A stretch of 64,000 bases of DNA from Amoeboaphelidium protococcarum. Taxonomy: Eukaryota; Aphelidiomycota; Aphelidea. This document shows positions 35,545 to 49,889 of the stretch, in pieces. The first letter of the stretch is position 1, and each line of letters begins with the position of its first letter. The position numbers and the translations under genes are program-made. Location of the stretch: contig JALECJ010000007.1 of assembly GCA_023515745.1 (NCBI GenBank), positions 434,001 through 498,000 on the forward strand, written 5' to 3'. The notes below the pieces were generated by a model. The model saw only the letters and a list, made by a program, of their open reading frames with translations, did no database searches and was not told where the DNA came from.

Positions 35545-36723
35545 TCATTATTATTGAGCAAAACATTTTGATGTCACATCTTTGACAGTTTCTAAAAACA
35601 CTTTGACATTCTCAACAGGCACTGTAGGATGTATACCATGTCCCAGATTGCAGATATAACCGAAATCTTGATCAACTTCACCATTGGAGTACAAGAGAAA
35701 GTTTTTCAGCATTGCTGTGGTTCTCTCCACAATAACATCATGAGGAGCATACAGGAGTGACGGATCAAGATTACCTTGCAAAACAAATCTCTTATTGATG
35801 CTTGTCATAGCTTTAGCCTTCTAAATTTTAGTCTTAACTTCCTGGGGATTCATAGTCCAGTCAAGCCCAATAACATCATAATCAGTGTGAACAAGATCCG
35901 GAACGGCGTAATGAGCTCCTTTAGCAAAAACCACAATAGGCACCCCGCCAGTTCTAGACTTTACCTCAGTCGCTATACGACGCAGGTACGGATAAGAAAA
36001 GATGAGGAAATCTTAATGACTCAATTCACCTGCCCAGGAGTCAAAAACTTGCAAGGCTTGAGCCCCAGCTTCAGCTTAAAGGACAAGGTGTTCGATACAC
36101 AGCGAAGTGATTACATCCAGAATCTATTTCGTCTCCTCAGGATAGGTGAAGATGAACGATTTAATTTTATTGAACATTTTCGATCCTCCGCCTTCAACCA
36201 TATACGCCAACAGAGTCCATGGTGCACCACAAAATCCAAAAAGAGGCACCTGACCATTGATAGCTAAACGCGTCGTGGTCACAGCTTCGTAGACATAAGA
36301 TAGCGCAGACTTGCAATCAACCTTTGGATTAATCACCTAACTACGATCACCATTTCCCATTTAGATTCCATTGAAAAACTGACTCGGATCAGTGAGTGGG
36401 AATGGGAACTGAGGGCCAACCTTCTCTTTCATCTCAACAATCATTCCCAAGGCTTGTGGGACCACCAAGATATCACTGAATATAATTGACGCGTCCAAGA
36501 GTCCTTCATAACGGCGCAGTGGTTGTAGAGTAACTTCACAAGCCAGCGAAGGAGTACGGCATATTGTGAAGAAGTCATGCTTCGCTCTTACCTCCCTGAA
36601 TTCCGGCAGATACCTTCCAGCCTATCGCATAATCCACACCGGGCTCTTGTCCACTCTCTTACCCGCTATCACATCCAGCAAGCGCGAATTCTTAAGCTAC
36701 GGGAACTCTTTCTGTTCTGTCAT
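35545..36723 (-). CDS. HEM12: Uroporphyrinogen decarboxylase
   Basis: A 392-residue cytosolic enzyme of haem synthesis that removes four carboxyl groups from uroporphyrinogen III. Signature 1 [17 protein letters not shown] is complete, with the invariant Gln written as TAG (36622-36624 on the plus strand). Other family blocks: [48 protein letters not shown] (signature 2), FDSWAGELS and [12 protein letters not shown]. The length is normal. The C-terminus reads KCFAQQQ, where the last two Gln are TAA-TAA directly before TGA. No intron. Presence of this enzyme indicates haem synthesis, unlike in many anaerobic protists that share this code. Confidence 0.95.
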
Positions 36724-36965
36724 ATTTTAGTCAGCTTGAATGGAGCTTAATTATTACGCCACTACAGTATAATGGAGAGATTCCGAACGGCTTACAGAAT
36801 AGAAATGATAAAGATAGGAATTCTAAGCGAGCGGGCAGCGATTCCAATCTCACCGCGCTTGAAATTCGTTGAGAGAAACGGAGCTTTTGCTCTTTCAGTA
36901 GAATTGTTTTGATTGCCCTTTTTGGCTTTCTGCGACATTAACATCACATTTAATAAAATTTCAGA

Positions 36966-38141
36966 ATGGATTTTGCTAGTTTAATTGTGTACCTTTATAT
37001 TGCATTAATGTTCGCTCTGTTATATGTATGGGTGCTTGCACCTGTGTTCCATAGTCAGGACAGTTATTGCGTCCGTCTGCATATCATGATGACTTCGCCT
37101 GATTGTTCCAACTGGTTTTATAATTTGATTCGAAGGATTTGTGGTCAATATGTTGCCGATTGTACTGCTGGAGCCTTTAATTATACATTCAAAGGCAGGA
37201 ATCCATTTATATAGATATTCTTCACCGTTCTCTATGTCTCTTGTGTATCGTTATTCATTTATTCTGTGTATATGCCTTACATTGCCGACCCTTCTGATGG
37301 AGTTGACTATGGCTTTTCGGAACTGCACATTATTATTGTACCCTTAAGTATAATCATGGTTTACTTCTTCTACTATGCTGCATGTACAGTATCTCCAGGT
37401 TATGTCACATCTGAGAATGTGGAATAGATTCTTGAACATCCTACATTGGGTGGCTTTGATGAGATTCTCTTCTATTCCAATACTCCGCCGTGTCGCACCT
37501 GTCACACTGTGAAGCCCGCGCGGTCGAAACACTGCTCGCTCTGTGGAGGCTGTGTGATGGTGTACGATCATCATTGCGTATGGTTAAATCAGTGTGTAGG
37601 ATATTTTAATAGGCGATGGTTCCTGTATTTTCTCTCTTCACTTCTGGCGATATGTCTCTATGGTGTGTATTTGATGTCCAGCATCATTTATAACATGCTT
37701 TATATCTCTTATGAGGGAGAAGGGACCGGGCTAATATCGCGGCGGTATTGGGATGACGCCAGTGCCTCTTAACAAGTTGTTGGTGTCACCGTTGGATTAC
37801 TCATTGTTCTATCTCAGCACGTGTTTCTGGTTGCTCTGGATCTCTTCGTCGCCATTGTCTCGGTGATTGTCGCGCTGTTTCTTCTGTTTCACCTCTACCT
37901 GATTGCAAGAGGCACCACGACGAATGAGCTGGGCAAATGGGACGATATTGATGATGAAATACAGCAAAAATGGATTGAAGATCCGGCGCAATACAAGCAT
38001 GAAATGAAGGCACTTAAAGCTAAGGGTGGTTACTCTGCTGGAATTTTGACCAACTTTTATCACGTATTTTATCCAGACTACGCATTGTTTGAACCTGATC
38101 CTCCTCAACTACTTGCCGGCAAGAGTAAGAAGAAACTATGA
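36966..38141 (+). CDS. DHHC palmitoyltransferase (SWF1/ZDHHC4-like)
   Basis: A 391-residue membrane enzyme that attaches palmitate to cysteines. Two N-terminal helices, then a Cys-rich zinc domain: PPCRTCHTVKPARSKHC, SLCGGCVMVYDHHCVWLNQC and VGYFNRRWFLYFL, with the catalytic DHHC near residue 200. After two more helices comes the TTxE-type motif TTTNELGKWDD, here TTNE. Four to five membrane segments in total. The N-terminal layout and TTNE resemble yeast SWF1 and human ZDHHC4, which modify SNAREs and other membrane proteins at the ER. Divergent from uroporphyrinogen decarboxylase across 242 nt. VAC8 in this window would be a typical substrate of other family members. Confidence 0.9.
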
Positions 38142-38404
38142 AACATACGTGTAATTCATCTTTATTTTTTACTGCATTGTGCCCGAGAATTCTTGAATTT
38201 ATATTAACGATTGTTAGCCTAAAGGCAATGATGGCGTTTATCCTTGTTCTACTCGAGAACTAATAAAACAAGCTAAAGAATACGTTGCCTAAAAATAGAC
38301 TCTGAGATTACGTTCCAATCAAACTATCACCAGACTCTTCTTTTCGACTATATCTTCAGTCTCAAGTAATCCATAGTCATTCAAATTTATTACATAGCTG
38401 TACT

Positions 38405-38420
38405 GATTGATTGATTGATT
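38405..38420. repeat. (GATT)4 microsatellite
   Basis: Four perfect GATT units just upstream of the kinase start codon at 38429. Confidence 0.7.
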
Positions 38421-38428
38421 AAAATAGA

Positions 38429-40375
<1,947 letters not shown>

Positions 40376-40619
40376 ATGATTGAACTTGATAGAGAATAGA
40401 TGTATGATTGTGAAGGAATTGCTTTTTCATTATTTTCAATTACATATTCAAACCTCAAGTTCGATTATCATTATTCAAAAAATTGTCTGGATACTTTTCA
40501 TCATAAAAATGTCTTGAAGAGTGTTTCTGCTTATCAAGTCGCTCTCTCTTCATTCCGTTTCGCGCGTTTTCTCATCAAAATCAAAATTCTTAGTGCCCCT
40601 TCCCATCTATAATAATTGA

Positions 40620-43448
40620 ATGGCGGACCAGGTGGATAGAGATTGGTATTAATTGGATGATAGCGGTCTACTTCTGGAAGATGTTAATTAATACCAGCAA
40701 GTTTTAATCGATGATCGAAAGCTAAAGTCTTATTATAATCAGCCGTATGGAGGTGCAGCGCGATAGCGAGATGGAGCTTAGAGAAAGCGACTGAATGTGA
40801 AGCAGAAGCAGTGGGCCATTGACAATGCCAAATGGGAAAGGAATAGATTGAAAGGTGTCGGTATTCTGTAAGCGGGCTTGAAAGATTAAGATTTTGAGGA
40901 TGATGAGGAAGGTGATGAGCGGGAAGCGCATAGAAAGGTCCACCTTTTGCTCGTGAATGAGAAACCTGCGTTTCTACAGTCGATGAGCGATGATACCTTG
41001 GCCGACTCCAAGTCCCAAGTATTCCAGATATCTACCGTCCGAGATCCTACAAGTGATATGGCCGTGATAAGTCGCCGCGGGAGTGCTCTGGTACGATCTG
41101 TGAGGGAGCGGCGCGAACGTTAGCGGGCAAATGCCAAGGCTCTGGATGGCAAAGGCTCCGCCCTTGGTAATATTATGAGGAATTAATCTGATGCTAATGA
41201 TGATATAAGCTCTAAAAAGGAATCATTTATTGACAATATAGATTTGAAATCTGGTGATGGTGGTTTAGACAAATATGTGCGCTTATAGATTAAAAAAGTT
41301 CGAGAGTCCCTGCCTGTATACTCTGTACGAGAATAGTTGCTTCAAGTCATTCGAGATAATCAGGTTATTATTATAGTCGGTGAGACTGGTAGTGGTAAGA
41401 GTACCCAACTGACTTAGTATTTGCATGAGTCTGGCTATACGCGATATGGAATTGTGGGATGTACTTAGCCTAGAAGAGTGGCAGCGATGTCTGTGAGTAA
41501 ACGTGTAAGTGAAGAGATGAACGTTAAGTTGGGTGAAGAGTGTGGATATTCTATCAGATTTGAAGACGTCACGAGTAGTAAAACTAAAGTTAAATACATT
41601 ACAGATGGTATCCTTTTGCGCGAGTGTCTTAAAGATCCAGATCTTGATGCATACTCTGCCATTATCATGGACGAGGCTCATGAAAGGTCACTACACACTG
41701 ATGTGTTGTTTGGATTGCTGAGACAGATTTTAACACGGCGGAGAGATTTAAAGCTTATTGTGACATCTGCCACTATGGATGCGAATAAGTTTAGCACCTT
41801 TTTTGGCTATGCACCTGTGTTTAACATTCCTGGCAGGACGTTCCCTGTTGATGTGCTGTATAGTAGAGCCACTTGCGAGGATTATGTCGACGCTGCCGTC
41901 AAGTAAGCCGTTGCTATTCATCAGAGTGGCGCATCAGGTGATATACTCATATTTATGACTGGTCAAGAAGATATTGAGGTGACTTGCGATGTTATTAAAG
42001 AAAAGCTGGCTGAGATTGATGAAGCCGATCCAATGACTGTCCTACCCATCTATTCACAACTGCCAGCAGATTTGTAGGCCAAGATTTTTAAACAGGCGCC
42101 TGCTAACGCTCGTAAATGTATTGTGGCTACTAACATTGCTGAGACTTCTTTGACTCTGGATGGAGTGTCTTTTGTGATTGATACCGGTTATTGTAAGTTG
42201 AAAGTGTACAATGCACGAATAGGTATGGACGCCTTGCAGATCACACCTATATCTCAAGCGAATGCTAATCAGCGCAGTGGTCGTGCTGGTAGAACTAAAG
42301 CTGGTGTCGCGTATAGGCTGTACAGCGAGAATGAGTTTGCCAACCTGTATCGCACCACCATCCCAGAGATTCAGAGAACTAATCTTGCCAATGTACTTCT
42401 CCTGCTGAAGTCTTTGAACATTGATAATCTGCTTGATTTTGGGTTTATGGATCCACCGCCTGTTGATACCATCTAGCACTCTATGTATCAGCTTTGGGTT
42501 TTAGGAGCGTTAGATGATGATGGGCGGCTGACTGAATTGGGTTAGCGTATGGTGGAATTTCCGCTGGATCCATCATTGTCCAAAATGGTAATTTACGCTG
42601 AGAAGTTGCACTGTACGGCTGAAATCATAACTATAGTGTCGATGCTCTCGGTGCCCAGTGTCTTTCATAGACCAAGAGGAAGGGAGGAGGAGAGTGATTA
42701 AGTACGAGAGAAGTTTCTTGTGCCTGAAAGTGATCACCTTTCTCTATTGAATGTGTACAATTAATGGGAATTCAATCGTTACAGCGACGCTTGGTGCAGT
42801 GACTTCTTTATTCAGAGCAAGGCTATGAAGAAGGCGCGAGATGTTCGCACGTAATTGCTCGACATATTCAAGAGCCTCCGCATTCCCATCGAGTCATGTG
42901 GTGCTGACTGGGACGTTGTCAGGGAGTGTATAGCGACATCATTCTTCCATCATGCTGCGCGCCTCAAAGGTCTGGGTGATTACGTCAATGTTCAAACTGG
43001 ACTTCCGTGCCATCTACACCCTACATCCGCTTTATATGGAATGGGCTATACTCCAGAGTATGTCGTGTATCATGAGCTGATAATGACTTCGAAAGAGTAT
43101 ATGATGTGTATGACTGCTGTCGATCCGCACTGGCTCGCTGATTATGGTAGCAGAATGTATTACATCAAAGAATCACAGTTTAACACGAAGACTCTCCAGC
43201 CTTAGAAGCGGTCTATAGAGCAAAATGATAATCGGACGGAATCATCACATATATCTGGAGAAGAAATCGCGCTTTAAACTAGCTCGGCAAAGTCAGCAAG
43301 CTCAAAGTAATAATCAGCGTTGAATGGTGATGATAAAAGTATTGTATAAATTGGACAGCGGAACGCGTTTGGTACGAAGAAGTAGAAAAGAATTCGTATG
43401 TTTCAACCTGCCCATGACAACGGCGGTGTTGATGGAAAAAAGTCCTGA
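40620..43448 (+). CDS. PRP16: Pre-mRNA-splicing ATP-dependent helicase PRP16 (DHX38)
   Basis: A 942-residue DEAH-box ATPase that remodels the spliceosome before and during the second step of splicing. The N-terminal region has DRDWYQLDDSG and a [10 protein letters not shown] acidic patch, as in PRP16. Motifs: [17 protein letters not shown], Ia [64 protein letters not shown]. The specific PRP16/DHX38 blocks [15 protein letters not shown] and [20 protein letters not shown] are near identical to the human protein. The invariant Gln of motif Ia is TAG (41466-41468), among the best evidence for the code. The tail after the OB domain is Lys/Gln/Ser-rich. No introns. Confidence 0.96.
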
Positions 43449-43697
43449 TCTCGGCCTAATCAGGACAATTTCTAGATTTACTCGTTTCGCAAATGATTAA
43501 TGTAAGCCGTGAAGTATAAAAATAGATTTCCCAGGCTTCTTATTACAGAATATATTTCTTTAATTCACTCTTATTCAACACTCGCACATTTCTTTACTTA
43601 TTGACGACTGACAAAGTTGTACTGAAATCAGATATACTTGCTTTATATTATATCGTTAGGAGTTTATAGTTTCATCAGAAATCAATCAAGTGTTAAT

Positions 43698-46600
43698 ATG
43701 AAGCATATTGTTGATAAAGGTAGGCTTTACATTAGTATTGAATTTACTCTATAATTATCTAATTGTTTGACAAAGTAATATTGTGTAGAAATCAAGTACA
43801 TATCTGCGCGTGCTATTAAGAGGGCCATATCTAATGCTGGTGTCACTAGTATATCTGCCCAGACAGTGCAAGCTCTCAATGCCTTTGTCGATGAGTTGCT
43901 GTATAATCTGATCTCGGCATCTTACGTCCAGAATCCTTCCGTCGACAACTTCTACTTACCATGGGATGAGGTTGAACAATAGATTCGTTTACAGTTTGCT
44001 GGTCTTGAAAACGCAGTCCAGGAGGGGATCAAAAATGCCGAAGAAGAAGCACGTATTGTCAACAGCCGTGGTGGAGATACGTAGTTATGGAATAATGTCA
44101 TCTTTGGAGATATGGCATCTGACAGAGACGGATCAGTGAGTCCTGCAGGCGATACATAGTCTGCTAATAAGTTTCGACGTCTTTTGGTGCCTTACTATCG
44201 TGTCTATAGTAAGATGCACACGTATTGCTGCTTATAGACGAACAGTCAAAGGTCTGAAGACGATTTCGCTGTGCGAAGACTACCAGATGATCCATAATTT
44301 GAGCCTAAATGCGCCGTGATGGTTACAGCTGCCTATGAGTGCCTTGTTGCAATATGCATTCATTCACTGTGTAAGCATGTGCTCCAGCATGAGAGAGATG
44401 TTATCAAGATGGAAGATATGCTAGAGGCTTTGTCTGAAAATGTTTAGGTTAGCAAGACTTTCAATCAGAGTACTTTAAAGCGGCGCATTTAGCGTAAAGT
44501 TGACTAGTTTCATGCCAAGTAAGAAGAAGCTGCTGCTGTTAGTGCAAAGAATCTTTCAAGTGGCAAGCGGGATAGCAAAATGTCGACCAGATCCTCAACT
44601 GTGTAATCGCCGCCTATGCGCCCAGGTAAGGCTCATGAAAGTGTGAAGAAACTGGAATTGCTGTTGGACAATCTGCAATAAGATGAATAACAGGAGCGTC
44701 AATCTACCTAGCCAGGCCAAAAGTTTATTGTGAGAAATGAAATCAGTCCGAGAATGTTGGCAAGTCGCGGTGAATCGATGAAGAGTGGTTCTCAGACGCC
44801 ATCTGAAGTTGCAGAGTAAGGAAATTAGACGCGTGCATTGATTGAATTCTTATCCACAACGTCGCCAGAAGGACTTATCGGTGGCAACAATAAGTAGAAA
44901 AGCCACAGTGCTGTAGATTTGGCCGACGTGTCTACACCAGAGACTTAGCGTAACAAAGTCACCAGCTTCATCCATTTCCTACAAGCAGAGAAAGTCAAGG
45001 GAAGCGGTAATAGTAAGAAGCTTGTCCCGCGTGATACTGAAGATGATAAGAAGTTTAGACAAGCTCTGATCTCATTTTTGTAATCTGGTCCTGATGTTAA
45101 GCAGCCGCGATTATTCCCAACTAAGTCTAGTAAATTGATTGGTGACTCTAGCAATAAGAGTCTTAACAGATCCATGAACAAATCTCCTGTTTTATCGGCT
45201 GAAGTAATGGATGCTTCCAGAATTGATTCCTCATCGCCTTTGTCACAATAGGATGATGTTTAAGTTATTTCAGATTAGAATCTTGCTTAAGACGACTCTG
45301 CCGCTGCTAAACAGTTATTAAAGCCTCAAGCTCGCAAGTTACAATCGCGATCCGCTGTTGTCAAAACTAGATAAGATGATGACTCTAGCGATGAAGACGA
45401 AGATGCTGATTTGAAGGAATTGCTTGGATAAAAGACGAAGAAGAAGAAGAAGCAGAAAGAATCTCTGGCTGATTTCCTACGAGAATCTGGACCTGCTTAG
45501 ATTGCAACCTCTTCCACTGCGGCAGAATCGATTTAGCTTAAAGAAAAGTCTCAGGATAATGACGCTTCTGCTTTGATTGTCACTCGAAGTTCCACTGAGC
45601 CTATAGATAGCAAGTAATAGTAGAAGCAGCCAGTGAATGTACCAAAACTTCAACCAGTGATTGAAAGTAGACGCGATCGTCAAAAGTTAGAGGTGTCGGA
45701 TGATTCGGACCTGGATGATTTGATCTCTGATGTTAAAAAGAATAGGCAGAAGAAGAAAAGCCAGACTAATGATCTACTGGACTTTCTAAACTCTGAGCCA
45801 CCTCCTTCATAGTAGTCTGCTGTTTCTAAAGTCAAAAATTCTGACAAGAAGAGAACCTTCTCCTTTGGCGCGTCATTGGATCGTGCTTCAGCTAAGCTAA
45901 AGTCATAGTCCAGCAACAGTAGTAAGAAGAACCCCGATAATCATCGAGGTTTAAGTGGTGGCTCTGGTAAGAAAACTAAGGAGGATACACTGAAACCTTC
46001 GAAGTCTTAGCAAGATAGTTTGTCAGTGACTGGAAAGACGTAAATCAATACTAGCAAGTCTCATGATGGCCTACTGACCGTTGCTGGAGGTGAACCGAAT
46101 GATAAGAGTCAAGCCGTGGTTATTAATCCTATTCTATCGGATGGATAAATCGACAAGTTGTCAGAAATGGGACATGCGAAAAGCGATGGAAGTGTGCAAT
46201 CAAGTCAAGATGTTAAGCACCCCTCCCATGTGAGGCAATCCATGCCAAAGTCTTAAACTTCATCCAATTTCAAGTCGGAAAAGAGAAGAGCCTCATACAC
46301 TGTCGTGTAATCGGGAACAAATATTGCCCATAGTCAGTCGTCTGCGGTAAAAAATACTGTTGTTGTGACCGCGCCTTCTGACTCTTCGTCATTGGCTTCT
46401 GCAGGAAATCCTCAAGATCCCAACGCCGTGATTGTATGGAATTCTCTTGCCTAACGAAGTGTAGCTGATAGCATTGACACGCCCGTGACACTTTCAAGAT
46501 TGCAATAGAGTCCGCCGTTTTTTAAGCAGTCCACACTCACTGTAGAAAGTGACATGGCTGCTTCATCTCTACTATTCAAAAGTCCGGCTAAGAATAAAGA

Positions 46601-47213
46601 TGTTTCATCGGTAATGACGCTGGTTGGTAGCCCTTCTGTCGTTCAAAAGTTGCGAACTTTTGCTGATGTATCTGTGCAGACTGATTCTTCATTGATGCAG
46701 TAGAATGTCTCCAGTTCATTGGCAAGTACTCAGCATGATAGTACTGTAACTATGTCGGATTCTAATAAGAATCCAGAAGTCACTGCAATCACGTAAGAGT
46801 TGTCTGAGACTAAGCTTAAGCTACAAGAAGTGTAGAAAAAGTTTGATGAATTGAGTGAGAGAGCGTACAAGTAGATTCAAGAGCTGATTGACGAGAGAGA
46901 TGTGTTGAAGTTGGTGATGCAAATGTTGGATGTTGACGGCGTAGAGGAGACCATGCAGAGAATAAGACATCCTTCTAGAATGGCAATGTCAGACAGCTCG
47001 GTGGCCCTTGAAAATAGCTCTGGGAATTACCAGCACTAGAAGGGTGATGATACTAATACCGGGAAAGGAGATGATGTTCCGCGGATTTTTGTTGGTGGTG
47101 TAATGGCACAGAAAAACGCCACAGAACAGGATAACTCTCAAAGAGATATCGTGTAGTCTTCAGTTGGAGCTCCCAAATTGGCAAGTGAAAAGTAAAGTGG
47201 CGCGTAAATTTGA
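43698..47213 (+). CDS. Large disordered protein with histone-fold-like N-terminal region
   Basis: Two exons (43698-43719 and 43789-47213; 69-nt intron ending GTGTAG) encode 1148 residues. The first 250 residues are ordered: ISARAIKRAISNAGVTSIS with QTVQALNAFVDELLYNLI, and later VMVTAAYECLVAICIHSLCK with HVLQHERDVIKMEDMLEAL. This spacing of three helices twice resembles a histone-fold pair. I recall similar N-termini in uncharacterised fungal proteins, but cannot name an orthologue. The remaining ~900 residues are low-complexity, Ser/Lys/Gln/Asp-rich with repeated short patches such as SLADFLRESGP, NDLLDFLNSE and ALISFLQSGPD. These share a xxxFLxS core and may be a degenerate linear motif. A C-terminal coiled coil (ELSETKLKLQEVQKKFDELS) ends the ordered parts. 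Confidence 0.7.
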
Positions 47214-47450
47214 TGAACCTGATCAAGTTGGAGGTCTGATATTTGGTTGAGGTTCTTGATAGTGAAGTAGTAAATGATTTAGATGCCGAATAGAAGTATA
47301 AATAATATATGGCATAATTTAGTTTTCAAGTATAATTGCAAATTTATTGTCTAAGCAAACTTAAAATCCCAATTGCAAAGACATTGATTTCACAATTTCA
47401 AGCTACGCGTTGATCTTTTGAATAACAGAAAATCACCAATCTATCAAAAT

Positions 47451-48485
47451 ATGGTCGATGGAGGTGAAAACGCGTAAAACGCTATAGATGCAGTGTTTAA
47501 AAGCTCTGTTCCTGTGAGTGAAGATGCGGTTAAAGTAGAAGGTCCTAATCTGGAGACTGGTATCAGTCTGGATGATATTGTCTCTTAGTACTATCATAAG
47601 ATTGGATATCAGGCGACACAGCTGGGATAAGCGATAAAAGTGATTTAAGAAATGAGGCGGGACAAGTGCAAAATATTTCTAGGATACACATCAAATCTTA
47701 TATCATCTGGTCTCCGGGAGATATTCGTTTACCTGGCCAAGCATAAGCTTGTGGATGTTATCGTCACTACAGCAGGAGGCGTTGAGGAGGATTTTATCAA
47801 ATGTCTTGCCCCAACGTACGTGCTTAATTCTATCGGAATGCAGTCTACTGATGGTAAATCATTACGCGCCCAAGGTCTTAATCGTATCGGTAATCTAGTT
47901 GTACCAAATGATAATTATTGCAAGTTTGAAGATTGGCTCATGCCTGTATTGGATGATATGGTGCGCTAATAAAATACAGCTGGGCTTAGCTGGACACCAT
48001 CGAAAATTATCAATACTCTGGGTCAACGCATTGATAATGAAGAATCTGTATACTATTGGTGTGCCAAGAATGATATCCCTGTATACTGTCCTGCTCTAAC
48101 TGATGGATCGCTGGGTGATATGATATTCTTCCACACTTACAAGTCTGATGATCCGAGCCAGCAATTAAGAATCGATATAGTGGATGATCTTCGTAGACTA
48201 AATTCTTTCGCTATGAAAGCAGACAAGACTGGTATAATTATCTTGGGTGGTGGCCTGGTTAAGCATCATGTTTGCAATGCTAATCTTATGCGAAACGGTG
48301 CTGATTATGCGGTTTACATCAACACTGGGCAAGAGTTTGATGGAAGCGATGCCGGTGCGAGTCCTGATGAGGCTGTCAGTTGGGGCAAGATCAGAGGTAA
48401 TGCCAAATCTGTTAAAATATGTGCTGATGCCACTCTAGTATTCCCGTTGATTGCCTCAGTAGCGTTTAGAACTGATATAAAATGA
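47451..48485 (+). CDS. DYS1: Deoxyhypusine synthase
   Basis: A 344-residue NAD-dependent enzyme that transfers the aminobutyl group of spermidine to a lysine of eIF5A, the first step of hypusine formation. Landmarks: [87 protein letters not shown] with [20 protein letters not shown], and SWGKIRG near residue 313 holding the catalytic lysine. Size is normal. An ACGCGT lies 45 nt upstream of the ATG. Several Gln codons are TAA/TAG (for example in LGQAIKVIQEM). No intron. Start is the first ATG of the frame. Confidence 0.95.
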
Positions 48486-48746
48486 TAATATATATAGAGA
48501 GTATTTAATTACAATTGGTGTATCCCGCACTTGCATTTTTTAATTAATTGGCAAGATTTCAGAATACTTTTACTACCTTGATATGCTGCGCCTGTAAACA
48601 ATAATACACCTATTTTAAGGGTGGACGAAGACGCGTTCTGATTCGAATTAACGTTATTATTATTCACTTGGTTGTTAAAGTTGATGTTTTAGCTAGAAAT
48701 CTCTCCAATTGTTTTCTTGGTTCTTCAGCAAATCTACAAAATAACT

Positions 48747-49889
48747 ATGAATAATCAACCTAATGATAGTACTAAAATAAATGCATAAATATCCAGCGAA
48801 CAATAGCTTGTCACTTTGATAAGAAATTTGCAGGGGAGTAAACACCATGAGTTTACACAAAGTGATCATCCGCATACAAGGCGAGCCTCAGTAGCCATCA
48901 TTCTGCGATACAACAATGGACAGTTCAACTTTGAAACTGTAGCTGGCTAGAAATACATAAACGCACGCGATATAGTAGACAAATTGAAAGATTAAGACGG
49001 CGGATAATTGGATATTCTGTACATAAAGAGAGCAGAGAGGTAGAGGGACAGGTGGTCAGGACATGTTGCATTCGTCGGTGGGATCGGGAAAGAGGGCGAG
49101 ACGGAGAGTGAAACAGTCAGAAGAGAAACGTTTGAAGAATTGGGAATCCGCCTGGGTGATCGAGCCAAGTTTCTGTGTCTCGGTAGACTGGATGATCGCC
49201 CGGTGTTTCACTGGTACAGCACGGCGGCGATGATGATCTTGTCTCCTTTCGTGTATATGTACTTGTCATCTGATCCGCATATGGAGGTGTCACCTCTTAA
49301 GACTGAGGTGTAAGACGTGTTTTGGGTCAATGTGCAGAAATATTTCACCCCACTCCTCGCTGTCAAATAATCGCTATTTAGATCAAGAAGTTTGGATTCT
49401 ACTGATTCCTAAATTGACAGCGTAAAACTTGCAACCTTGGATAAGACAGCGTATGCTGGGTATTTGCCTGCAATCATCACTGGTCACATACAATTTCCTG
49501 CAATCAAGTTTACTCAATCAGGAATTATACTCATTAATCGCGATAAAGAGCGATCTAAATATTCTACAGATTACATTTTATGGGGACTAACATTATCAAT
49601 GACCTCTGATCTGATTGATTTAATGTTCACTCAAGATCAGGCGTCAGATCTCAAATTGCGCAGTTTGAACTGTATATCTCCGTGGATGTCACCTGGACTT
49701 CTAAGTGCAGACATAAACTTTATTCTGCAGAAATTGAATTTAATCAAAGAAGATTATATTGGACGCAGACGTGGAGATTAAAGTTACAATTGGGGTATCA
49801 ATATTAGGAATGCATATCTTGCAGCATAAGTGGCGAGAGTGACGCTAATTCTGGCATTGGCTTCCATGAAATCCAGATCACGCCTCTGA
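48747..49889 (+). CDS. Nudix hydrolase, NUDT7/8-like (CoA diphosphatase-type) of fungal style
   Basis: A 380-residue protein. The Nudix box is complete, from GGIGKEGETESETVRRETFEELG: G-x5-E-x7-R-E-x2-E-E-x-G. It is preceded by DRWSGHVAFVGG and followed by LSPFVYMYL and an (L)KTEVQDVFWV stretch. This combination (W-GHVAFPGG, LSPFV, TEV) is the style of NUDT7/NUDT8-related fungal proteins that hydrolyse CoA or other nucleotide diphosphates; the substrate here is unknown. About 180 residues follow the Nudix domain, with IITGHIQFPAIKF and a hydrophobic LWGLTLSMTSDLIDLMF. The start at 48747 is the only ATG in frame upstream of the domain; an ATG at 48847 is out of frame. Its last 12 nt overlap the convergent XRCC4-like gene. 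Confidence 0.85.

Noticed and set aside
40400-40619. Open frame between kinase and PRP16
   Set aside because: Runs out of frame into the PRP16 start, with no conserved features.
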